From positions 1-5,261 of the forward strand of contig JASLGJ010000590.1 of NCBI GenBank assembly GCA_030150085.1: a stretch of DNA of 5,261 bases. The letters run 5' to 3'. Within the stretch, counting starts at the first letter, position 1; every line of letters starts with the position of its first letter. Below, in pieces: positions 1 through 3,464 of the stretch. The position numbers were made by a program, and so were the translations under genes. The notes below the pieces were generated by a model. It was not told the origin of the DNA. It saw only the letters and a list, made by a program, of their open reading frames with translations, and did not search any database. The DNA comes from Candidatus Elarobacter sp. Its GTDB lineage: Bacteria > Vulcanimicrobiota > Vulcanimicrobiia > Vulcanimicrobiales > Vulcanimicrobiaceae.

Positions 1-187
1 GGCCTCGGTCTCGAAGATCGGCGAGGAGCAGCTCTTCTACGCGATGAGCCGCGGCCTGAGCGAGGCCGACGCGACCGCGATGATCGTCAACGGCTTCTTC
101 GACTTCTTCGTCAAGGAGCTGCCGATGGAGTACGCGGTCGAGCTCAACCGCCTGATCAAGATGGAGATGGAAGGCTCGGTCGGCTAG
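1..187 (+). CDS. sufB: SufB, Fe-S cluster assembly scaffold protein (C-terminal fragment, 5' end outside window)
   Basis: The reading frame is open from base 2 and ends at TAG 185-187, giving the last 61 residues. The fragment carries the SufB C-terminal signature: an [14 protein letters not shown] helix (fragment residues 8-21), AMIVNGF (26-32), [16 protein letters not shown] (37-52) and the family's usual MEGSVG end. SufD, the paralogue, lacks this [14 protein letters not shown] and MEGSVG ending. In the family, SufB pairs with SufD and the ATPase SufC in the cytoplasm to build [Fe-S] clusters from cysteine sulfur. The FFDFF stretch (fragment residues 32-36) is more aromatic than the IEPI I recall for many homologues. 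The remaining suf genes must lie upstream, because a terminator follows directly and the next gene is unrelated, so sufB is probably the last gene of its operon. Confidence 0.95.
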   Translation, partial: ASVSKIGEEQLFYAMSRGLSEADATAMIVNGFFDFFVKELPMEYAVELNRLIKMEMEGSVG

Positions 188-212
188 ACCGCCCGAGCCC
201 TCGAAAACGCGC

Positions 213-246
213 GCGGCGCCGTCATCGACGGCGCCGCTTTCGTTGT
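213..246 (+). terminator. Intrinsic terminator after sufB
   Basis: A perfect 11-bp stem (GCGGCGCCGTC, 213-223, pairing with 227-237) closes on a 3-base ATC loop and is followed by TTTCGTTGT. An A-rich CGAAAA lies just before the left arm, so CGAAA could also pair with TTTCG around a bulge. It starts 26 bases after the sufB stop. The T-tract is short and interrupted, as often seen in GC-rich genomes. It should end the suf transcript and isolate the next gene. Confidence 0.75.
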
Positions 247-300
247 ACGGGCGTGGCTGGTGAAGCGGCGATGGCGGCTCGAAGGCGAAGCGGGGGCGGG

Positions 301-849
301 ATGCACGCTCGATCGGTCCTCGTCCTGGCGAGCGCTCTGGCCGCCGTTTCGCTCGCCTCCGCCGGGCCGGCGCGGGCCGAGCGGATCTGCGCCTTCTCGA
401 TCCCGGTCGAGATGGTCGACAAGGTCTTCTCCGGCAACGCGCGGCCCGGGGCTCCGTTCCGCTTCAAGGTCCGGGCCGCGGCGCAGCTCGACGACGGCAC
501 GCCGGTGCCGGCCGGGACGCTCGGCTACGGCGTCGTGCGGGGAGCCAGCGCGGCCGGGCGGCACAACCACGACGGCATGGTCGCCATCGAGCCGCGCTAC
601 CTGGTGCTGCCGGCCAAGCACGGCCCGGTGCGGGTCGTCCCGGTGACCATGAACCCCATGCTGCCGGTGGCCTGGACGCCCTCGGAGCCGCTGCTCCAGA
701 AGGGCGCCTCGCACATCCCGCTCCCGGTTCCGGGGCTGGCGATGACGGCCATCAACACCGTGCGCTGGGGGCGCAACATCACCTTGGGCCCGGGCTTCAC
801 CTTCACCGTGCTGCCGGCGGAGAATCTGTCCAAGGGCCCGATCTGCTGA
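301..849 (+). CDS. Small secreted protein of unknown function
   Basis: Starting at ATG 301 this gives 182 residues. Residues 1-26 form a classical signal peptide: MHAR n-region, a hydrophobic Leu/Ala/Val core, and an ARA cleavage site before Glu27. The mature protein of about 156 residues looks beta-rich, with no further membrane segment and no motif I recognise. It has a His-Asn-His cluster (88-90, RHNHDG) and an IEPRYLVLP strand (96-104). There are only two cysteines, Cys30 near the mature N-terminus and Cys182, the last residue, so an end-to-end disulfide is possible. The start is unresolved. In-frame GTG 253 and ATG 271 also exist; ATG 271 has an SD-like GGTGA seven bases upstream and would extend the n-region with Arg-Arg-Arg, whereas ATG 301 follows a G-rich run and gives the more compact signal peptide. 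The gene lies after the sufB terminator and converges on the FKBP gene with a 12-bp gap. Confidence 0.75.
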   Translation: MHARSVLVLASALAAVSLASAGPARAERICAFSIPVEMVDKVFSGNARPGAPFRFKVRAAAQLDDGTPVPAGTLGYGVVRGASAAGRHNHDGMVAIEPRYLVLPAKHGPVRVVPVTMNPMLPVAWTPSEPLLQKGASHIPLPVPGLAMTAINTVRWGRNITLGPGFTFTVLPAENLSKGPIC

Positions 850-851
850 CC

Positions 852-879
852 GCCGGCCCCGCTACTGGGCGGGGTCGGC
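852..879. terminator. Hairpin spanning the convergent gene ends (possible bidirectional terminator)
   Basis: Bases 852-862 (GCCGGCCCCGC) pair with 869-879 (GCGGGGTCGGC) as 11 pairs including one G-T, around a six-base TACTGG loop. The hairpin lies between and over the stop codons of the secreted-protein gene (TGA 847-849) and the FKBP gene (TAG at 862-864 on the minus strand). There is no T-tract on either side, so an intrinsic terminator role is uncertain. The gap between the two genes is only 12 bp, so whatever separates their transcripts must sit here. Confidence 0.4.
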
Positions 880-1356
880 CGGCTTGATGCCCAGCAGCTC
901 GACGTCGAAGTCGAGCGTCGCGTTGGGCGGGATCACGCCGCCCGCGCCGGCCGCGCCGTAGGCGATGCCGGGCGGGCAGACCAGCTTGCGCCGCCCGCCG
1001 ATCCGCATGCTCGCGACGCCCTCGTCCCAGCAGGCGATCACGCGGTGCCGCCCGAGCGGGAACTCGAACGGCGTGCCGCGGTCGCGCGAGCTGTCGAACT
1101 TCTTGCCGTCGGGGAAGGTGCCGGTGTAGTGCACGACCGCGATCTGGCCGGGCTTGGGCGCGGCGCCCTTGCCGACCGCGACGTCGGTGTACTTCAGCCC
1201 GTCGGGCAGGGTGACGGTCTTCCCGGCCTTGGCGGCGGCGGCCGGAGCGTGCTTGGCGGGCATGGCGGCGTGCTTGGCGGGCGCGGGCGTCGCGGCGAGG
1301 GCTGCGCTCGGGGCGGCCAGCAGCAGCGCCAGGACGGAGATGGCGGGACGGGTCAT
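862..1356 (-). CDS. Exported FKBP-type peptidyl-prolyl cis-trans isomerase
   Basis: This 164-residue protein begins with a signal peptide (1-21, ending AALA-A). It is followed by an Ala/Pro/Lys/His linker containing two PAKHA units (26-37) and one FKBP domain (about 47-157). Active-site landmarks recalled from FKBP12 are present: HYTG with Tyr77, KFD with Phe87 and Asp88, FEFPLG (97-102), Val106-Ile107, Trp110, AYG with Tyr133, VIPP with Ile142 and FDVELL with Phe150. An active prolyl isomerase is therefore expected, helping proteins fold outside the cytoplasm. Cys109 (in IACWDEG) and Cys127 (in VCPPG) occupy positions that are Gly58 and Ile76 in FKBP12; some bacterial FKBPs of the 'CW...KLxCP' type share them. 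The ATG at 1354-1356 has no obvious Shine-Dalgarno sequence. The gene is divergent from the Rieske gene and convergent with the secreted-protein gene. Confidence 0.93.
   Translation of the reverse strand: MTRPAISVLALLLAAPSAALAATPAPAKHAAMPAKHAPAAAAKAGKTVTLPDGLKYTDVAVGKGAAPKPGQIAVVHYTGTFPDGKKFDSSRDRGTPFEFPLGRHRVIACWDEGVASMRIGGRRKLVCPPGIAYGAAGAGGVIPPNATLDFDVELLGIKPADPAQ
1247..1282. repeat. Short in-gene direct repeat (two 15-bp copies, 21-bp period)
   Basis: GCGTGCTTGGCGGGC occurs at 1247-1261 and again at 1268-1282. The 21-bp period equals seven codons and encodes the two PAKHA units of the linker between the signal peptide and the FKBP domain. It looks like a tandem duplication within a low-complexity linker. 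Such tracts are prone to copy-number slippage. Confidence 0.75.
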
Positions 1357-1382
1357 GCGGCGCCATTCGCGAACCCGGCCCC

Positions 1383-1685
1383 GTGCCCCACCCGATCGCC
1401 AAGACCTCCGACGTCCCGCCCGGAACCGCCAAGCGCTTCGACGTCGACGGGACGGAAGTGCTGCTCTGCAACGTGGGCGGCGCGTTCTACGCCGTCGAGG
1501 ACGTCTGCACGCACGACGGCGGCCCGCTCGACCAGGGCGAGCTCGAGGGCTGCGAGATCATGTGCCCGCGCCACGGCGCGCTGTTCGACGTGACCACCGG
1601 CGCGGCGCTCACCCTGCCGGCGGTCGTGCCGCTCCCGACCTACGCCGTCACCGTCGACGGGGACGACGTCTCGGTCGAGGTCTGA
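1383..1685 (+). CDS. Rieske-type [2Fe-2S] ferredoxin
   Basis: A GTG start at 1383 gives 100 residues ending at TGA 1683-1685. The Rieske cluster motif is complete: Cys42-X-His44, sixteen residues, then Cys61-X2-His64, with the usual THDGGPLDQGEL and CPRHGALFD surroundings. It is a single soluble domain with no signal peptide or membrane anchor. It therefore resembles the ferredoxin components of ring-hydroxylating dioxygenases and the small Rieske proteins found beside suf genes, not the cytochrome bc1 subunit. The probable role is cytoplasmic one-electron transfer; the partner is not encoded in view. The start codon fits the family length (the domain begins at IAKTSDVPPG), but no Shine-Dalgarno is visible and only 26 bp separate it from the divergent FKBP start. 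A leaderless transcript is possible. sufB lies about 1.2 kb upstream, which hints at an Fe-S link without proving one. Confidence 0.93.
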   Translation: MPHPIAKTSDVPPGTAKRFDVDGTEVLLCNVGGAFYAVEDVCTHDGGPLDQGELEGCEIMCPRHGALFDVTTGAALTLPAVVPLPTYAVTVDGDDVSVEV

Positions 1686-1766
1686 GCACCGGCTTCGCCC
1701 GGCGGCGGCTTCGGCCGTAGGCCGAAACGCGAAGGATTCGCCGCAGGCGAATCCACTAGAGGTGCT
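1685..1766. repeat. Intergenic palindrome cluster (REP-like or bidirectional terminator)
   Basis: Two perfect hairpins stand in tandem: TTCGGCC-GTA-GGCCGAA (1710-1726) and GGATTCGCC-GCA-GGCGAATCC (1734-1754), each closed by a GNA triloop. They are enclosed by an outer six-base inverted repeat, AGCACC (1685-1690) and GGTGCT (1761-1766), so the whole block could fold as a branched structure. A weaker GGCTTCGCCC element sits at 1691-1700. The block fills the 70-bp gap between the convergent Rieske and acidic-protein genes and touches both gene ends. It could end both transcripts, or be one copy of a dispersed REP-type family; a single window cannot show which. Confidence 0.65.
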
Positions 1767-2013
1767 GGTCGGGGTCGGCCCGGTTCATGTCGGCCTGGTC
1801 CTCGCGGTTCTGGTCCTCGTCGCTCTCGCCGTAGACGACCGAGGGCGTCTGCGAGATGCCGGCCACGTCGGCTTCCGCCCGGCTGAGGGCGGGCTCGTCG
1901 TCGCCTTGGGTGCGGAGCTGGCGCGGCATGCCGGAGTCGGCGTGGTCCGTCACCTCCGAGGGGAGCGCGTTCTTGTAGTCGCCCTGCTGCTCGGTGTCGG
2001 TCGATCGTTCCAT
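1756..2013 (-). CDS. Small, highly acidic hypothetical protein
   Basis: From ATG 2011-2013 to TAG 1756-1758 this encodes 85 residues. I do not recognise the family. It has 21 Asp/Glu against seven Arg/Lys, no cysteine or tryptophan, many Gln/Asn and no hydrophobic core, so it is probably an intrinsically disordered cytoplasmic protein. An acidic run ESDEDQNREDQ lies at 63-73. Nearly every codon ends in G or C in this frame, as in neighbouring genes, which supports it as real coding sequence over the antisense frame covering the same bases. An in-frame GTG at 2029-2031 would add six residues. I prefer the ATG because a TACGCT -10-like box ends seven bases before it, consistent with a leaderless start. 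It is divergent from the amidinotransferase gene. Confidence 0.65.
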   Translation of the reverse strand: MERSTDTEQQGDYKNALPSEVTDHADSGMPRQLRTQGDDEPALSRAEADVAGISQTPSVVYGESDEDQNREDQADMNRADPDQHL

Positions 2014-2026
2014 ACCGGCGAGCGTA
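2014..2026 (-). promoter_or_regulatory. Candidate leaderless promoter (-10 box) for the acidic-protein gene
   Basis: On the minus strand TACGCT (2026-2021) fits TANNNT and ends seven bases before ATG 2013. That spacing would place transcription initiation at or next to the start codon. No convincing -35 box is visible, and a single six-base match in GC-rich DNA is weak evidence. Confidence 0.35.
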
Positions 2027-2095
2027 CCCACGGCGGGCGCAGCCGACCCCGGCGACGCTAACCGATTGTCGAACGACGGCCGCGCCGCCGCGCGC

Positions 2096-2101
2096 TACGA
2101 T
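2096..2101 (+). promoter_or_regulatory. Candidate leaderless promoter (-10 box) for the amidinotransferase gene
   Basis: TACGAT fits TANNNT and ends nine bases before ATG 2111, so transcription would begin at or just before the start codon. No Shine-Dalgarno lies in between. A TTGTCG at 2066-2071 is too far upstream (24 bases) to be a normal -35 box. A small inverted repeat GTCG-AA-CGAC (2068-2077) lies in the same divergent region. Confidence 0.35.
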
Positions 2102-2110
2102 GGCGCCATC

Positions 2111-2953
2111 ATGGCGACGAGACTCCTGGTCTGCCCGCCCGCGCACTACGACGTGCGCTACGCGATCAACCCCTGGATGAACGGGCACGTCGGCGACGGA
2201 GCGCCCGACGCGGCGCGCGAGTGGGACCGCTTCACCGAGCTGCTGGGCTGCGTCGCCGACGTCGAGCTGGTGACGGTCCAGTCGAGCGAGCAGACCCCCG
2301 ACCTGGTCTTCACCGCGCACGCCGCGCTGATGGTCGGCAACCTCGCCGTCGTGTCGTCGTTCCGCCACGCCGAGCGGCGCCGCGAGCAGCCCGTCTACCG
2401 GGCCGCGCTGGCCCGCGCCGGCTTCGCCACGACCTTCCTGCGCCAGACCTACTTCGAGGGCGCGGGCGACGCGCTGTTCGACCGCGTGCGGCCGCTGCTC
2501 TACGCCGGCTACGGCTGGCGCAGCGAGCGCGGCGCGACCCTGCAGCTGCAGGAGATCGTGGGCTGCCGGGTGCTCCCGCTGCTGCTCGTCGACGAGCGCT
2601 TCTACCACCTCGACACCGCGCTCTGCCCGCTGGGCAGCGGGCACGTCATGGCCTACATGGACGCCTTCTCGCCCCACGCGCAAGCGCTGCTGCGGCGCGC
2701 GGTCGAGCCCGGCTACCTGATCGAGCTGTCGGTCGACGACGCGCTGCACCTGGCCTGCAACGCGCTCGAGGTCGGCGACGCGCTGGTCATGCACGAGTGC
2801 TCGCGGCGCCTGCGCGAGCGGCTGCACGGCGCCGGCTACCGGGTGTTCCGCACCGATCTCTCGGAGTTCCACAAGGCCGGCGCGTCCGCCAAGGGCTTGG
2901 CGTTGCGCCTGGACGACGGACCGGCGGCGCTCGCGGCGGCGGCGACCGCATAG
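2111..2953 (+). CDS. Amidinotransferase/DDAH-superfamily protein lacking the expected catalytic cysteine
   Basis: This 280-residue protein matches the arginine-modifying (guanidino-group) superfamily of dimethylargininases, arginine dihydrolases and amidinotransferases. Landmarks are [17 protein letters not shown] (7-23), PDLVFTA (63-69), FEGAGDALF (115-123), YAGYGWRSE (131-139), [14 protein letters not shown] (161-174) and ACNALEV (215-221). The acidic residue Glu116 and catalytic histidine His166 are present. The C-terminal motif usually reads like KAGGxxKCLTLR with the nucleophilic cysteine; here it is [12 protein letters not shown], placing Gly262 at the cysteine. FTANAG is also altered to FTAHAA (His70). 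If real, normal covalent catalysis via a Cys-amidino intermediate should be impossible, leaving a binding, regulatory or altered activity. ATG 2111 is chosen because the family's conserved N-terminus starts there; an upstream in-frame extension to 1994 would overlap the divergent gene. iorA follows after 58 bp on the same strand. Confidence 0.88.
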   Translation: MATRLLVCPPAHYDVRYAINPWMNGHVGDGAPDAAREWDRFTELLGCVADVELVTVQSSEQTPDLVFTAHAALMVGNLAVVSSFRHAERRREQPVYRAALARAGFATTFLRQTYFEGAGDALFDRVRPLLYAGYGWRSERGATLQLQEIVGCRVLPLLLVDERFYHLDTALCPLGSGHVMAYMDAFSPHAQALLRRAVEPGYLIELSVDDALHLACNALEVGDALVMHECSRRLRERLHGAGYRVFRTDLSEFHKAGASAKGLALRLDDGPAALAAAATA

Positions 2954-2982
2954 CACGCGACGCGGCCGCGGCGGAGCAACTC

Positions 2983-3009
2983 GGCCGGTTCGGGCGCGGT
3001 CAACCGGTC
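2983..3009. promoter_or_regulatory. Inverted repeat directly upstream of the iorA-like start
   Basis: GGCCGGTT (2983-2990) pairs with AACCGGTC (3002-3009) as eight pairs including one G-T, with an 11-base spacer; the core CCGGTT-N11-AACCGG is perfect. It ends two bases before ATG 3012 and covers the place where a ribosome-binding site should be, and no other Shine-Dalgarno is visible. It could be a dimeric regulator's operator, a translational control hairpin, or a weak terminator for the upstream gene. Confidence 0.4.
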
Positions 3010-3011
3010 AT

Positions 3012-3464
3012 ATGAAGAGCCTCACCATCAACGGGACCGCGCACGACGTCGACGCGCCCGACGAGATGCCGCTGCTGTGGGTCATCCGCGACATGGTCGG
3101 GTTGACCGGCACGAAGTTCGGCTGCGGCGTCCAGCAGGGCGGCGCGTGCACGGTCCACCTCGACGGCGAGGCGGTGCGCTCGTGCACGACCAGCGTCGCG
3201 CAGGCCGCGGGCAAGCAGATCACCACCATCGAGGGCTTGCCCGGCGACGGCAACCACCCCGTGCAGCGGGCCTGGATCGAGCAGGCCGTGCCGCAGTGCG
3301 GCTACTGCCAGTCGGGCCAGATCATGTCGGCCGCGGCGCTGCTGGCCAAGACGCCCAAGCCCGGCGATCCCGAGATCGACGCGGCCATGAGCGGCAACCT
3401 CTGCCGCTGCGGCTGCTACGTGCGGATCAAGTCGGCGATCAAGCGCGCGGCGGAGCTGGCCTGA
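3012..3464 (+). CDS. iorA: Isoquinoline 1-oxidoreductase-type small subunit, [2Fe-2S] protein (IorA-like)
   Basis: This 150-residue protein has the normal length and two-domain plan of the iron-sulfur subunit of molybdenum hydroxylases. The N-terminal plant-ferredoxin-like domain (about 1-75) contains KFGCG (Cys38), [15 protein letters not shown] (Cys46 and Cys58). The C-terminal helical domain (about 80-150) carries QCGYCQSGQ (Cys96, Cys99) and GNLCRCGCY (Cys131, Cys133), the complete set for its [2Fe-2S] cluster. The N-terminal cluster normally uses C-x4-C-x2-C plus a fourth cysteine, but here the second position is Gly43 (CGVQQGGAC), so one expected ligand is missing. The subunit relays electrons from the molybdenum centre to an external acceptor. 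It has no signal peptide, so it would be exported bound to the large subunit. Its TGA shares one base with the large-subunit ATG (TGATG), indicating translational coupling. The true substrate cannot be read from sequence. Confidence 0.92.
   Translation: MKSLTINGTAHDVDAPDEMPLLWVIRDMVGLTGTKFGCGVQQGGACTVHLDGEAVRSCTTSVAQAAGKQITTIEGLPGDGNHPVQRAWIEQAVPQCGYCQSGQIMSAAALLAKTPKPGDPEIDAAMSGNLCRCGCYVRIKSAIKRAAELA

Noticed and set aside
1045..1593. Plus-strand frames covering the FKBP gene and part of the Rieske gene
   Set aside because: They are shadows: the FKBP domain on the minus strand and the Rieske motif in another plus frame both have clear family signatures.
1762..2061. A 99-codon plus-strand frame rich in Val/Leu/Gly, resembling a membrane protein
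   Set aside because: The hydrophobicity is an artefact of reading the acidic Asp/Glu-rich minus-strand gene in antisense (GAC/GAG become GTC/CTC). The minus frame has the expected third-position G/C bias.
1994..2110. N-terminal extension of the amidinotransferase-like frame to 1994
   Set aside because: The added residues match nothing in the family, the conserved N-terminus begins at 2111, and the extension would overlap the divergent gene and both candidate promoters.
1640..2956. A 438-codon minus-strand open frame across the acidic-protein and amidinotransferase genes
   Set aside because: Low-complexity Arg/Ala/Gly-rich shadow; it runs antisense to the conserved amidinotransferase-family protein and across the palindrome cluster.
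2961..2970. Perfect 10-bp palindrome CGCGGCCGCG between the amidinotransferase and iorA genes
   Set aside because: Short GC-only palindromes are expected by chance at this base composition; there is no T-tract or second copy to support a terminator or operator.
2221..3015. Plus-strand frame of 264 codons within the amidinotransferase gene
   Set aside because: Out-of-frame Arg/Ala/Gly-rich translation without motifs, entirely overlapping the conserved gene.
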